DNA of 64,000 bases from Caldicellulosiruptor naganoensis (GTDB lineage: Bacteria; Bacillota; Thermoanaerobacteria; Caldicellulosiruptorales; Caldicellulosiruptoraceae): positions 533,501 through 597,500 of the forward strand of contig NZ_CP113864.1 of assembly GCF_026914285.1 (NCBI RefSeq), given 5' to 3'. Below, one piece after another: positions 34,917 through 44,386 of the stretch. How positions within the stretch are numbered: the first letter of the stretch is position 1; every line of letters begins with the position of its first letter. The notes beneath the pieces were generated by a model, which searched no databases, had not been told where the DNA came from, and worked only from the letters and a program-made list of their open reading frames with translations. The translations under genes and the position numbers were made by a program.

Positions 34917-36143
34917 TTGAAAAAGATTAATCTAAAAAAGACAAAAGATGATACTTTCTGGCTCAGGGTTTTGTCAGTATTTATTGCTATAATTTTGTGG
35001 TTTTATGTAAATAGCATCATAAATCCTATAAAGAAGAAAGAGTTGATAGTGCCGATACGCTACAATATTTCAACTTTGCCAAAAGGGCTTGTTATGAAAG
35101 AGCCTGATGCAAGAGAAGTAAGGATAGTTGTCAGCGGAACTCAAGATGAGCTGAGCAAAATTGATGAGAAAAACATCCAGGCAGTAGTAGATTTTTCTGA
35201 GGTCAGACAAACTGGTGAGATAAGACTTCCAATTAACATAAACAATCCTTATCACCGAATCAATATAGAAAGTGTGTATCCAAAAAATGTTATGGTAAAT
35301 ATCGATAATCTTGTAACAATCCAGAAAGATGTTACAGTTGAAATAGATGGGAATCCTAAAAAAGGGTATATTATAAATGGCTATCAGGAAGAACCAAATG
35401 TCATCAGTATAAAAGGTGCTGAGAGTGATATAAAAGAGATTTCGAAGTGTGTTGCTCAGCTGAACTTAAGCCTCAATGACAGACCGTTTAAGACTTCTGT
35501 TCCTGTTAAAATTTTAGACTCAAGAGGCAAGGATATAACATCACTTTTTGATTTGTCTCAAAAGAGCATAGATGTATATGTAGACATCTTAAAGACAAAA
35601 CAAGTACCGCTTACTGTAAAGTTTAAAGGCAAACTTGAGCCAAACAAGGTTTTATCAAAGATTGTATTAAAGCCTTCAACAGTTAATGTTGCAGGGAAGG
35701 AAGAGGATATAAACTCTTTAAATGAGATTGTTGTTGGGGCAATTGACACAAAGATGCTACAAAATGTTTCTACATTCCAGTTTGATTTTAATATTCCAAA
35801 AAATATAAAAGCTTTGGATAATGTCAAGCGAGTTGTGATAACAATCTACACTGATTCAATTGTCCAAAAGTCAATTACCGTCCCGGTTGAGGTAAGGGGC
35901 TTAAGTAGCCAGTATTTAGTAAATCTAAATCCTGATAAGGTGATGCTTAAGGTAAAGTATTACCAGAGTAATCAAAATTCGATAGATTTTTCCTCATTTA
36001 AAGCATATGTTGATGTTTCGAATTTAACGCAAGGTGATTATAATTTGCCACTTGTGCTTGAAAAGCCAAACAATATTGAAGATGTAGAGGTGTCTTCCTC
36101 TTACATAAAAGTGACAATAACAGAAAAAAGCCAGACCCAGTAA
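34917..36143 (+). CDS. cdaR: CdaA regulatory protein CdaR (YbbR-domain protein)
   Basis: 408 residues from TTG 34917, with GGAGG upstream. An N-terminal membrane anchor (VLSVFIAIILWFYVNSI) is followed by extracellular YbbR repeats, recognisable by recurring VTVEIDGNPKKGY, ISIKGAESDI, VPLTVKFKG and VNVAGKEEDI motifs. It tunes the activity of the membrane cyclase encoded just before it. Length and layout are normal for CdaR. Confidence 0.93.
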   Translation: MKKINLKKTKDDTFWLRVLSVFIAIILWFYVNSIINPIKKKELIVPIRYNISTLPKGLVMKEPDAREVRIVVSGTQDELSKIDEKNIQAVVDFSEVRQTGEIRLPININNPYHRINIESVYPKNVMVNIDNLVTIQKDVTVEIDGNPKKGYIINGYQEEPNVISIKGAESDIKEISKCVAQLNLSLNDRPFKTSVPVKILDSRGKDITSLFDLSQKSIDVYVDILKTKQVPLTVKFKGKLEPNKVLSKIVLKPSTVNVAGKEEDINSLNEIVVGAIDTKMLQNVSTFQFDFNIPKNIKALDNVKRVVITIYTDSIVQKSITVPVEVRGLSSQYLVNLNPDKVMLKVKYYQSNQNSIDFSSFKAYVDVSNLTQGDYNLPLVLEKPNNIEDVEVSSSYIKVTITEKSQTQ

Positions 36144-36208
36144 GTTATTTTCAAAAAAGTAATATCAGGAGGAAGTTTTTCAAAGACAGAGAAGGAGATG
36201 GCAAAAAG

Positions 36209-37990
36209 ATGCTGACAATCCAGGAAAAACTTGCAAACCTTCCGACAGCTCCAGGCGTTTATATAATGAAAGATGAAAATGGAAAGGTTATATATGTTGG
36301 CAAGGCAGTAAATTTGCGAAACAGGGTAAGGCAGTATTTCCAAAACTCTGACCTCCCACCCAAAACAAGGCTTATGGTAAAAAAAATTAAAGACTTTGAC
36401 TATATTGTCACAGACACAGAGGTTGAAGCTTTAATTTTAGAGTGCAATCTCATAAAAGAGTACAGACCAAAGTACAATGTGCTTTTACGGGATGACAAGA
36501 ACTATCAGTATATTAAGATCACAAACGAGATGTTTCCAAGACTTGTAACAACAAGAAAGGTTGAAAAGGACGGCGCAAAGTATTTTGGACCTTACGTAAA
36601 GGGATATTCTGTTAAGCAGACAATTGAGCTTTTAAAGAGCCTTTTTATGCTAAGAACCTGCAAAAAGAAATTTCCAGAACAGCTTGGCAAGGGAAGACCT
36701 TGCTTGAATTTTTATATAGAAAGATGTCTTGGTGTTTGCAAAGGGGATGTTTCTGAACAAGAGTATCAAGAGCTTGTTGAAAAGGCGATAAAAGTTCTAA
36801 ATGGCAAAGGTGATGAGATAGTCGAAGAGCTGAAAAAGAAGATGTTTGAGTATGCAGACAATCTCATGTTTGAAAAGGCTCAGGAGATAAAAAACAAAAT
36901 TGCAAGCCTTGAGCAGATTATTACAAAACAGAAGGTTATTTATGCTGATGATAGAAGCGAGGATGTAATAAACTATGCAGAGGATTCTTCCAACATTTGC
37001 ATAGTTGTTTTGATAATCAGAAATGGAAAGCTAATCAACAAAGAGGAATTTGTTTTAAAAAATGATCAAGAGATGTTTGAAAGATTTTTAGAACAGTACT
37101 ATTCAGATGTTGTGTCTGTACCGAAAGAGATTGTCCTTCCACACGAGGTTGGAAATGGCGAGAATATAGAAAAGATGATTGAAAAGCTATACGGTTTTAA
37201 AGCAAAGATTGTTGTTCCAAAAGAAGGTGATAAGAAACAGCTTCTTGAGATGGCTAAGAAGAACGCCGAAATTTCGCTTGTCAATAAACAAAAAATAGAA
37301 AACTATTACAGTGAAGCTCTTTTGCGCTTAAAAGAAATCTTGCAGCTCGAAAATGATATAGAAAAGATAGAAAGCTATGACATCTCTAATCTTGCAGGGG
37401 CTGACAATGTTGGAACACTTGTTGTATTTGAGGACGGTAAATTTAACAAAGAGTATTACAGAAAGTTCAAAATAAAGAGCTTTGAAGGGCAGGATGATAT
37501 AAGAAGTGTAAAAGAGATTCTCACACGCCGATTTACAAACCTTGAGAAGCATGGCCAGCTGCCAGACCTCATATTAATAGATGGTGGGCAAAACCAGGTA
37601 AATGCTGCAATTGAGGTTTTAAAGTCTTTGGGCTTGAATATTCCAGTTGCTGGTATGGTCAAGGATGACAGACACAGAACAAGGGATTTGATTTATAATG
37701 GTCAAGAGCTTAATATCCAAAGAGACAGCCTTGTTTTCAAACTGATTTCTACAATCCAAGAAGAGACTCACAGGTTTGCAGTTAAATATCATAGAGAACT
37801 GAGAAAAAAACACCTTTATGAATCTATACTTGATGAGATAGAGGGAATTGGCGAAAAGAGAAAATTAAAACTTTTTAGAGTATTTGGTTCTATAGATAAC
37901 CTCAGAAAAGCAAGCATAGAAGAGATTGTAAAAGCTGCTGATATTCCATATGAGGTTGCGTTAAAAATAAAAGAGAAGATAGGTATTTAA
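36209..37990 (+). CDS. uvrC: excinuclease ABC subunit C
   Basis: 593 residues. The GIY-YIG nuclease domain is at the start (APGVYIMKDENGKVIYVGKA). A Cys-rich patch (LRTCKKKFP...RPCLNFYIERCLGVCKG), the UvrB-binding UVR motif (FEKAQEIKNKIASLEQI), the RNase H-like 3' domain (SYDISNLAG, ILIDGGQNQV) and a C-terminal helix-hairpin-helix (IEGIGEKRKLKLFRVFGS) follow. It makes both incisions in nucleotide excision repair. ATG 36209 follows GAAGGAGATGG. Confidence 0.97.
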   Translation: MLTIQEKLANLPTAPGVYIMKDENGKVIYVGKAVNLRNRVRQYFQNSDLPPKTRLMVKKIKDFDYIVTDTEVEALILECNLIKEYRPKYNVLLRDDKNYQYIKITNEMFPRLVTTRKVEKDGAKYFGPYVKGYSVKQTIELLKSLFMLRTCKKKFPEQLGKGRPCLNFYIERCLGVCKGDVSEQEYQELVEKAIKVLNGKGDEIVEELKKKMFEYADNLMFEKAQEIKNKIASLEQIITKQKVIYADDRSEDVINYAEDSSNICIVVLIIRNGKLINKEEFVLKNDQEMFERFLEQYYSDVVSVPKEIVLPHEVGNGENIEKMIEKLYGFKAKIVVPKEGDKKQLLEMAKKNAEISLVNKQKIENYYSEALLRLKEILQLENDIEKIESYDISNLAGADNVGTLVVFEDGKFNKEYYRKFKIKSFEGQDDIRSVKEILTRRFTNLEKHGQLPDLILIDGGQNQVNAAIEVLKSLGLNIPVAGMVKDDRHRTRDLIYNGQELNIQRDSLVFKLISTIQEETHRFAVKYHRELRKKHLYESILDEIEGIGEKRKLKLFRVFGSIDNLRKASIEEIVKAADIPYEVALKIKEKIGI

Positions 37991-38041
37991 AAACTAATTT
38001 TACAATGGAAAAAAATAATTAAGAAAGGATGAGATGAAGAG

Positions 38042-38974
38042 TTGTTCTACACAACAGTAGGAAAGATAATAAAAGAACTCAATTTAGAGCCGTTAACAGA
38101 AGTGCCAAATATGGAAAAAAGAAAGATAAAAGATATGAACCTAAACCGTCCGGCCTTGCAGCTTATGGGGTTTTTTGAATATTTTGATGAGCAGCGTGTT
38201 CAGATTATAGGTATTTCCGAGATGGCATATTTGAAGACAATGACAAAGACACAGAGAAGGAATGCAATTGAAAAACTTTTTCAAAGAGACATCCCGTGTG
38301 TGATAATTACAACAAACCAGGAACCTTATGAAGAGTTTATAGAGTTTTCTAAGAAATATGGGGTTCCACTTTTGAGAACAACTGAGGTCACAACCAGGTT
38401 TATGACAAACCTCAGCACGTTCTTGACACACGAACTTGCACCAAGAATAACCCGCCATGGTACGCTTGTAAATGTATATGGTGAAGGTGTTTTGATGCTT
38501 GGGGAAAGCGGTGTGGGAAAGAGTGAGACTGCATTAGAACTTGTAAAAAGAGGTCATATTTTGGTTGCAGACGATGCAGTTGAGATAAGAAAAGTTTCTG
38601 AAAAGACCCTTGTTGGCGAAGCTCCAGAGATTATCAGACACCTCATAGAAATAAGAGGTATTGGTATCTTGGATGTGAAAAACCTTTTTGGTGTGGGTTG
38701 TGTAAAGGATTCAGAGAGAATAGACCTTGTTATCCAACTTGAGAACTGGAAAACTGACAAAGAATATGAACGGCTTGGTCTTCATGACCAATACATAGAG
38801 ATATTGGGGATAAAGGTGCCCACACTTGTGATACCAGTTCGGCCGGGAAGGAACTTGGCAATAATTGTTGAGGTTGCTGCAATGAACAACAGACAGAAAA
38901 AGATGGGGTATAACGCAGCAAAAGCTTTGACAGAGAGGCTTCAGAGCCAGATGAATAGGAACGAGGATGAATAA
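38042..38974 (+). CDS. hprK: HPr kinase/phosphorylase
   Basis: 310 residues. Walker A GESGVGKS is at residues 154-161, followed by [10 protein letters not shown] and the HprK signature region with [10 protein letters not shown]. It phosphorylates or dephosphorylates Ser46 of HPr, controlling carbon catabolite repression. TTG start with AAAGGATGAG upstream. It is followed by central carbon metabolism genes, though a promoter at 39058 separates them. Confidence 0.95.
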   Translation: MFYTTVGKIIKELNLEPLTEVPNMEKRKIKDMNLNRPALQLMGFFEYFDEQRVQIIGISEMAYLKTMTKTQRRNAIEKLFQRDIPCVIITTNQEPYEEFIEFSKKYGVPLLRTTEVTTRFMTNLSTFLTHELAPRITRHGTLVNVYGEGVLMLGESGVGKSETALELVKRGHILVADDAVEIRKVSEKTLVGEAPEIIRHLIEIRGIGILDVKNLFGVGCVKDSERIDLVIQLENWKTDKEYERLGLHDQYIEILGIKVPTLVIPVRPGRNLAIIVEVAAMNNRQKKMGYNAAKALTERLQSQMNRNEDE

Positions 38975-39057
38975 AAAGGTCTTTTGATAGATGTTGATGA
39001 GGTGTTTAAGTGAGCCTATTTTATATATTTTAACATGTCTAATTTGGGTCTTGAAAG

Positions 39058-39086
39058 TTGAAAAAACTGAAAAATTATTATATTAT
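39058..39086 (+). promoter_or_regulatory. sigma-A-type promoter for the isomerase/aldolase genes
   Basis: TTGAAA (39058-39063), 17 bases, TATTAT (39081-39086). The AAGAAAGGAG ribosome site follows before ATG 39125. Confidence 0.6.
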
Positions 39087-39124
39087 GAAATAGAAAATTT
39101 TTAAGAAAGGAGAAATAATCAAAG

Positions 39125-40189
39125 ATGCTTGATAACTTAGAGATGATTGCACAAAACGACCCAAGCGGTATGTTTCAGGCGGTTTATAATCTTCCTGAAC
39201 AGATTCAAAAGGCTTATGAGATAGGGAAAAATATCAGCGTGGATATCAAGGCAGAAGATATAGATAAAGTTGTAATCACTGGACTTGGTGGTTCTGCAAT
39301 AGGTGGAAACCTTTTGAGAGTGTTTGTCTTAGACCAGTGCAAAATACCTGTGATTGTGAACAGAGACTATGTGCTTCCTGCTTATGTTGATTCAAAAACT
39401 CTTGTGATTGCATCAAGCTATTCAGGGAATACAGAAGAGACTCTCTCTGCTTACCAGGATGCAAAGGCAAAGGGTGCAAAGATAATTGCTATCACAACAG
39501 GCGGAAAGCTAAAAGAGATGGCTGAGAAGGACGGATATTATGTAATCACCATTCCTGGTGGGCTTCAACCGCGAGCAGCACTTGGATATTCATTTATCCC
39601 GCTTTTGATGCTTTTTGTAAAGATTGGGCTTATTCCTCCTGTTGATGACCAGATTGAAGAGACAATAAGGGTTCTGAGTGACCTCAGAGAAAGGTACAAA
39701 CCAGAGGTACCAGAAGAAAAGAATTTGGCAAAAAGGCTTACACTAAAACTCTGGAATAAACTACCAATTATATATGGAATTAGTGGTACAACAGAGGTCA
39801 TTGCAGAAAGATGGAAGGGACAAATCTGTGAGAACTCGAAATCTCCTGCATATTTCAATGTATTTTCGGAACTAAATCACAACGAGATAGTAGGAACAGA
39901 GTCGCCAAAGCACATCTTAGGGCTTTTTGAGATTGTAATGCTTCACGACACTGAAGATCACAAGAGAAATGCAATCAGAATGGACATTACAAAGGATTTA
40001 ATAAAAGGTGTTGTATCTGGTGTAAACGACATATATTCAATAGGAAATTCAAGGCTTGCAAGGATGTTTTCATTGATTTATCTTGGTGACTATGTATCAC
40101 TTTATCTTGCAACACTTTATCAAAACGATCCAACACCTGTCAAAAAGATTGATATATTAAAGAGCAAGCTTGCAGAGATAAAGGACTAA
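39125..40189 (+). CDS. bifunctional phosphoglucose/phosphomannose isomerase
   Basis: 354 residues. SIS-type sugar isomerase: VVITGLGGSAIGGNLL near residue 50, IASSYSGNTEETLSAY near residue 100, and SELNHNEIVG near residue 250, the catalytic Glu/His region of the PGI/PMI family known first from archaea. It interconverts glucose-6-P or mannose-6-P with fructose-6-P. The aldolase gene is two genes downstream, consistent with a glycolytic role. Confidence 0.93.
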   Translation: MLDNLEMIAQNDPSGMFQAVYNLPEQIQKAYEIGKNISVDIKAEDIDKVVITGLGGSAIGGNLLRVFVLDQCKIPVIVNRDYVLPAYVDSKTLVIASSYSGNTEETLSAYQDAKAKGAKIIAITTGGKLKEMAEKDGYYVITIPGGLQPRAALGYSFIPLLMLFVKIGLIPPVDDQIEETIRVLSDLRERYKPEVPEEKNLAKRLTLKLWNKLPIIYGISGTTEVIAERWKGQICENSKSPAYFNVFSELNHNEIVGTESPKHILGLFEIVMLHDTEDHKRNAIRMDITKDLIKGVVSGVNDIYSIGNSRLARMFSLIYLGDYVSLYLATLYQNDPTPVKKIDILKSKLAEIKD

Positions 40190-40230
40190 AAATTTTTAGA
40201 GAAAAAATTTTAAATGAGAGCTGAGTTAAA

Positions 40231-40950
40231 ATGTTTATAGAAGTAGAAACGCACTGCCATACAATTGCAAGTGGTCACGCCTACAATACTTTAGAAGAAA
40301 TGGTTACTGAAGCCAAAAATAAAGGTTTAAAAGGCATTTGTATTACTGACCACGGCCCTGAGATGCCAGGGTCGTGCAGTAGTTTATATTTTTACAATTT
40401 AGTTGTTGTTCCAAGAAAAATTGATGGTATAATGGTATTTAGAGGATGTGAAGCAAATATTATTGACTATGAAGGGGCAATTGACCTTCCAGAAAGCGCC
40501 CTAAAAAGGCTTGACTTTGTTATAGCAAGCCTGCACGATGTTTGTATCCCACCCGGGACAGTTTTGGACCATACCAGGGCGTTGATAGGTGCCATTAAAA
40601 ATCCAAATATACTCTGTATTGGGCATCCAGGAAATCCCTTGTATGAGATTGACAAAGAAGCAGTTGTCAAGGCTGCAAAGGAGTACAATAAGGCTATTGA
40701 AATAAATAATGCGTCATTTTATGTAAGAGAAAAGAGCAAGGAAAACTGTATAGAGATTTTAAAGCTTTGCAAAAAGTATGGTGTTTACATTGCAATGGGC
40801 TCAGATGCACATTTTAAGACAGATATTGCAAGGTGTGATATCACCCAAAAGTTAATTGAGGAGTATGAATTTCCACATGAGCTCATAGTCAACAAAAGCC
40901 TTGAGAACTTTTTGGAGTTCTTAAGGCTTCATGGGAAGAATATTGAGTAA
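40231..40950 (+). CDS. PHP-domain phosphatase, YcdX type
   Basis: 239 residues with the PHP metal ligands in order: ETHCHTIASGHAY at the start, CITDHGPEMPG, GCEANIID, ASLHDVCIPPG, CIGHPGNP and MGSDAHF. Putative hydrolase of phosphoesters; the substrate is unassigned. It lies between the isomerase and aldolase genes with gaps of 41 and 33 bases, so likely one operon. Confidence 0.88.
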   Translation: MFIEVETHCHTIASGHAYNTLEEMVTEAKNKGLKGICITDHGPEMPGSCSSLYFYNLVVVPRKIDGIMVFRGCEANIIDYEGAIDLPESALKRLDFVIASLHDVCIPPGTVLDHTRALIGAIKNPNILCIGHPGNPLYEIDKEAVVKAAKEYNKAIEINNASFYVREKSKENCIEILKLCKKYGVYIAMGSDAHFKTDIARCDITQKLIEEYEFPHELIVNKSLENFLEFLRLHGKNIE

Positions 40951-40983
40951 ACTTTAAAAGTTAAAAGAGGAGGTAAAATTAAA

Positions 40984-41955
40984 ATGCCACTTGTTACTAC
41001 AAAAGAGATGTTCAAAAAGGCTGCTGAGGGAAAGTATGCAATCGGGGCGTTCAATGTCAACAACATGGAAATTATCCAGGGAATTGTTGAGGCAGCAAAG
41101 GAGGAACAAGCACCTCTGATTTTGCAGGTCTCAGCAGGGGCAAGAAAGTATGCAAAGCACATCTACCTTATCAAGCTTGTTGAAGCAGCTTTGGAGGATT
41201 CTGGTGATTTGCCAATTGCACTGCACCTTGACCATGGCGAGGACTTTGAGATTTGCAAGGCATGCATCGATGGTGGATTCACCTCTGTTATGATTGACGG
41301 CTCACGTCTTCCGTTTGAGGAGAACATTGCGCTTACCAAAAAGGTTGTTGAATATGCGCATGAGAGGGGAGTTGTTGTTGAGGCAGAGCTTGGAAAACTC
41401 GCTGGGATTGAAGACAATGTGAAAGTTGCGGAGCATGAAGCAGTTTTTACAGACCCTGACCAAGCAGCAGAGTTTGTTGAGAGAACAGGTGTTGACTCAT
41501 TGGCAGTTGCAATTGGAACAAGCCATGGAGCATACAAGTTCAAGGGCGAACCGAGGCTTGACTTTGAAAGGCTTCAGAGAATAGTAGAAAAGCTTCCAAA
41601 GGATTTTCCAATTGTTCTTCATGGTGCATCGTCAGTTTTGCCAGAGTTTGTTGAGATGTGCAACAAGTACGGTGGTAACATCCCCGGTGCAAAAGGTGTG
41701 CCAGAAGATATGCTAAGAAAGGCTGCTGAGCTTGGTGTGAGAAAGATTAACATTGACACAGACTTAAGACTTGCAATGACAGCAGCGATAAGAAAACATC
41801 TCTTTGAGCATCCAGACCACTTTGACCCAAGGCAGTACCTCAAGGATGGCAGAGAGGCAATTAAAGAGATGGTCAAGCACAAGCTGAGAAATGTTTTGGG
41901 CTGCAGCGGAAAAGCTCCAGAGATATTGGAAGAGATTAAGAAGAACAGAGGGTAA
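40984..41955 (+). CDS. fba: class II fructose-1,6-bisphosphate aldolase
   Basis: 323 residues. Zn ligands and active site are visible: IALHLDHGEDFE (catalytic Asp and a His), VVEAELGKLAGIED, GTSHGAYKFKGEP, VLHGASSVLPEF and KINIDTDLRLAMT. It cleaves fructose-1,6-bisphosphate in glycolysis or runs in reverse for gluconeogenesis. GAGGAGGTAAAATTAAA precedes the ATG. Ends the unit; a strong terminator follows. Confidence 0.96.
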   Translation: MPLVTTKEMFKKAAEGKYAIGAFNVNNMEIIQGIVEAAKEEQAPLILQVSAGARKYAKHIYLIKLVEAALEDSGDLPIALHLDHGEDFEICKACIDGGFTSVMIDGSRLPFEENIALTKKVVEYAHERGVVVEAELGKLAGIEDNVKVAEHEAVFTDPDQAAEFVERTGVDSLAVAIGTSHGAYKFKGEPRLDFERLQRIVEKLPKDFPIVLHGASSVLPEFVEMCNKYGGNIPGAKGVPEDMLRKAAELGVRKINIDTDLRLAMTAAIRKHLFEHPDHFDPRQYLKDGREAIKEMVKHKLRNVLGCSGKAPEILEEIKKNRG

Positions 41956-42012
41956 AGTTGGCTTTTGGGCAGTAAAGTGAATTTTTATTTAAGTGAATTT
42001 TTATTTAAAGGC

Positions 42013-42050
42013 AAAAAGAGGCTAAGGGGAATGGCCTCTTTTTCTTTTTT
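42013..42050 (+). terminator. terminator after fba
   Basis: AAAAAGAGGC (42013-42022) pairs exactly with GCCTCTTTTT (42034-42043), followed by more T. A 16-base tandem duplication lies just before it (41975-41990 and 41991-42006). Confidence 0.88.
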
Positions 42051-42056
42051 GTAAAA

Positions 42057-42085
42057 TTGTATTGTTCAATACTTTGTGATAAAAT
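42057..42085 (+). promoter_or_regulatory. promoter for scfA-scfB
   Basis: TTGTAT (42057-42062), 17 bases, TAAAAT (42080-42085), about 65 bases ahead of the SCIFF gene, with an AAGGAGG ribosome site at 42131-42137. Confidence 0.5.
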
Positions 42086-42150
42086 ACTATGTGTTATTTT
42101 AAAAATTCTTTTTTAGAAAACCATTTTATGAAGGAGGTTATAAGAAGAAG

Positions 42151-42294
42151 ATGAAGCATATTAAAGTTATTGCAAAGAATGCTCTTTCCAAAACAGTTGT
42201 AAGCGGTGGATGTGGTGAGTGCCAGGCATCTTGTCAGTCGGCTTGCAAAACATCTTGCACAGTTGGAAATCAAGTTTGCAGAAACAAAAAGTAA
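42151..42294 (+). CDS. scfA: SCIFF ranthipeptide precursor (six cysteines in forty-five residues)
   Basis: A 47-residue gene. It starts MKHIKVIAKNALSKT and carries six Cys at 21, 24, 28, 32, 36 and 43 in the SCIFF pattern CGECQASCQSACKTSC. The radical SAM maturase ScfB, encoded next, forms thioether bonds from these Cys to nearby residues. The biological role of the product is still unsettled. AAGGAGG lies 13 bases upstream. Together with the adjacent scfB this call is very secure. Confidence 0.95.
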   Translation: MKHIKVIAKNALSKTVVSGGCGECQASCQSACKTSCTVGNQVCRNKK

Positions 42295-42316
42295 TTTTGG
42301 AAGAATAAAGGAATAT

Positions 42317-42346
42317 GGGCTGTCAATTGAAGATTTGAGGCAGCCC
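42317..42346 (+). promoter_or_regulatory. hairpin between scfA and scfB
   Basis: GGGCTG (42317-42322) pairs with CAGCCC (42341-42346). No T run follows, so it may act as an mRNA-stabilising or partial attenuating structure that keeps precursor mRNA above enzyme mRNA. Confidence 0.4.
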
Positions 42347-42390
42347 GGTCTTGCTATTTAATCTTTTATGGGAGGAAAAATCTTTTCAAG

Positions 42391-43752
42391 ATGATTCACG
42401 CTTTTAAAAAATTTGGTCTGAATATTGTTTTAGATGTTGCCTCTGGTTCAATCTTTACTGTGGACGATGTTGCATTTGAAGTGATAAAGTATTTTGACAA
42501 AAACAAAACATTCAATGGAGTATACGACAATCTAAATTTTGGCAGGCATGAGATTGAAGAAGCAGTAAGTGAAGTGAAACATCTAATTGAAGAAGGAGTC
42601 TTATTTACTGAAGATGAGTATAAGGATTTGAATCTAATTGAAAAAAGAAATCCTGTTATAAAAGCTCTTTGTCTTCATGTGTCGCATGACTGTGATTTGA
42701 GATGTAGGTACTGTTTTGCTTCAGCAGGGAGTTTCAAACAGGAAAGAAAGCTTATGAGTTTTGATGTTGGGAAAAAGGCAATTGACTTTTTGCTCAAAAG
42801 CTCTGGTTCAAGGAAGAATTTAGAGGTTGACTTTTTTGGTGGAGAGCCTCTTTTGAATTTTGAGATAGTCAAAAAGATTGTTGAGTATGCAAGAGAAGAA
42901 GAGAAGAAGTTTGGCAAGCATATATCATTTACACTGACAACAAATGCAACCGCTCTTAATGATGAAATTATTGAATACTTGAATGAGAATATGGAAAATG
43001 TTGTATTGAGCCATGACGGAAGGCCCGAGGTAAACGACTTTATGAGAATTGACAGTCATGGTAGCGGAACTTATGATGTAATTACACAAAAGATTTTGAA
43101 GTTTATACAAAGACGAAATGGGAAAACTTATTATGTAAGAGGGACATTTACTTCCAAAAACCTTGACTTTTCAAAAGATGTTTTGCACCTTTATAGTCTT
43201 GGCATAAAAGAGATTTCTGTTGAACCTGTTGTTTTAGACGAGAAAAGTCCATGGGCTATTTTGCCGCAGCATGTAGAAAGGATAAAAGAAGAGTATGATA
43301 TCTTGGCACAAGAGTATGTAAAAGCGAAACTAAAAGGGGAAGGATTTAATTTCTTCCATTTCAATATAGACCTTACTGGTGGGCCGTGTGTATCAAAACG
43401 CCTAAGCGGCTGTGGTGCTGGGTTTGAATATGTTGCAGTCGACCCTGACGGTAATATCTTTCCTTGCCATCAATTTGTTGACAAGCCTCAGTTTAAACTG
43501 GGGACCATTTTTGACGGAATTACAAGACATGATTTGGTAGAAGAGTTTAAAAAGAATACAGTGTATGAAAAAGAGGAGTGCTCAAACTGCTGGGCAAGGT
43601 TCTATTGCAGCGGAGGGTGTGCTGCTGCAAATTACAATATGTGTGGTGATGTAAAAAAGTCTTATACTGTCTCTTGTGAGCTTGAGAGAAAGAGGGTGGA
43701 GGTTGCAATAGCTGCAAAACTATACCTTATGGAAAAGGGGATTGAAGGTTAA
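42391..43752 (+). CDS. scfB: thioether cross-link-forming SCIFF peptide maturase
   Basis: 453 residues. The N-terminal leader-binding part (NIVLDVASGSIFTVDD) is followed by the radical SAM motif with Cys101, Cys105 and Cys108 (CDLRCRYC), then FFGGEPLLNFE. The SPASM region contains GCGAGFEYVAVDPDG, CHQFVD, and a final Cys group (ECSNCWARFYCSGGC). Two auxiliary Fe-S clusters are expected. It modifies the ScfA peptide encoded just upstream. The stop is directly followed by the next ATG. Confidence 0.96.
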   Translation: MIHAFKKFGLNIVLDVASGSIFTVDDVAFEVIKYFDKNKTFNGVYDNLNFGRHEIEEAVSEVKHLIEEGVLFTEDEYKDLNLIEKRNPVIKALCLHVSHDCDLRCRYCFASAGSFKQERKLMSFDVGKKAIDFLLKSSGSRKNLEVDFFGGEPLLNFEIVKKIVEYAREEEKKFGKHISFTLTTNATALNDEIIEYLNENMENVVLSHDGRPEVNDFMRIDSHGSGTYDVITQKILKFIQRRNGKTYYVRGTFTSKNLDFSKDVLHLYSLGIKEISVEPVVLDEKSPWAILPQHVERIKEEYDILAQEYVKAKLKGEGFNFFHFNIDLTGGPCVSKRLSGCGAGFEYVAVDPDGNIFPCHQFVDKPQFKLGTIFDGITRHDLVEEFKKNTVYEKEECSNCWARFYCSGGCAAANYNMCGDVKKSYTVSCELERKRVEVAIAAKLYLMEKGIEG

Positions 43753-44202
43753 ATGATTATTACTTATAAAGGTAAAACGCCAAAGATTGCACAAAATTGC
43801 TTCATTGCACCAAATGCAACTATAATAGGCGATGTCGAGATTGGAGAGAATTCAAGTGTGTGGTTTGGCTGTGTTATAAGATGTGAGGAAAACCGGATTA
43901 TAATTGGCAAAAATACAAATATCCAAGATTTGACCACAATTCACACTGACCACTGCTGCTCTGTGATAATTGGTGATGATGTAACGGTTGGCCACAATGT
44001 AGTGTTGCACGGTTGCGAGATAGGAAACAATGTACTTGTTGGAATGGGTTCAATAATAATGAACGGAAGCAAAATAGGGGACAATGTCATAATTGGTGCA
44101 GGAAGCCTTATTACTCAAAACACAGTCATTCCACCAAACACACTTGTGTTTGGAAGACCAGCAAAAGTGATAAAAGAGCTTTCTACAGAAGAGATAGAAT
44201 GA
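43753..44202 (+). CDS. gamma-carbonic anhydrase family protein
   Basis: 149 residues of left-handed beta-helix hexapeptide repeats. The metal His set appears as TTIHTDH and VGHNVVLHGC, and the Arg/Asp structure residues as GCVIRCEEN and NIQDLTTIH. Carbonic anhydrase or related Zn/Fe-dependent activity is possible but not certain for small YrdA-like members. It begins at the base after the scfB stop, so translation is probably coupled. Confidence 0.88.
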   Translation: MIITYKGKTPKIAQNCFIAPNATIIGDVEIGENSSVWFGCVIRCEENRIIIGKNTNIQDLTTIHTDHCCSVIIGDDVTVGHNVVLHGCEIGNNVLVGMGSIIMNGSKIGDNVIIGAGSLITQNTVIPPNTLVFGRPAKVIKELSTEEIE

Positions 44203-44278
44203 ATAAGAATTTCTGCAAAAGAGTACATCGAACTTAGCAATGATTATAAAAGTATTTGTAAGTAGTGAATTTAGTTTG

Positions 44279-44308
44279 TTGACTTTAGACTAATTTGAGG
44301 ATTATAAT
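44279..44308 (+). promoter_or_regulatory. promoter for secDF
   Basis: TTGACT (44279-44284), 18 bases, TATAAT (44303-44308). GAAAGGAGAAAGGG precedes the secD ATG. Confidence 0.7.
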
Positions 44309-44386
44309 ACTAAAAGGATTTAATGTTAAAAATAAAACCGAGTTTTTAAACTTTTACAATAAGCAGAGAAGAAAGGAGAAAGGGTT

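Noticed and set aside
41975-42006. 16-base tandem duplication after fba
   Set aside because: Short, between stop and terminator, no sign of function.
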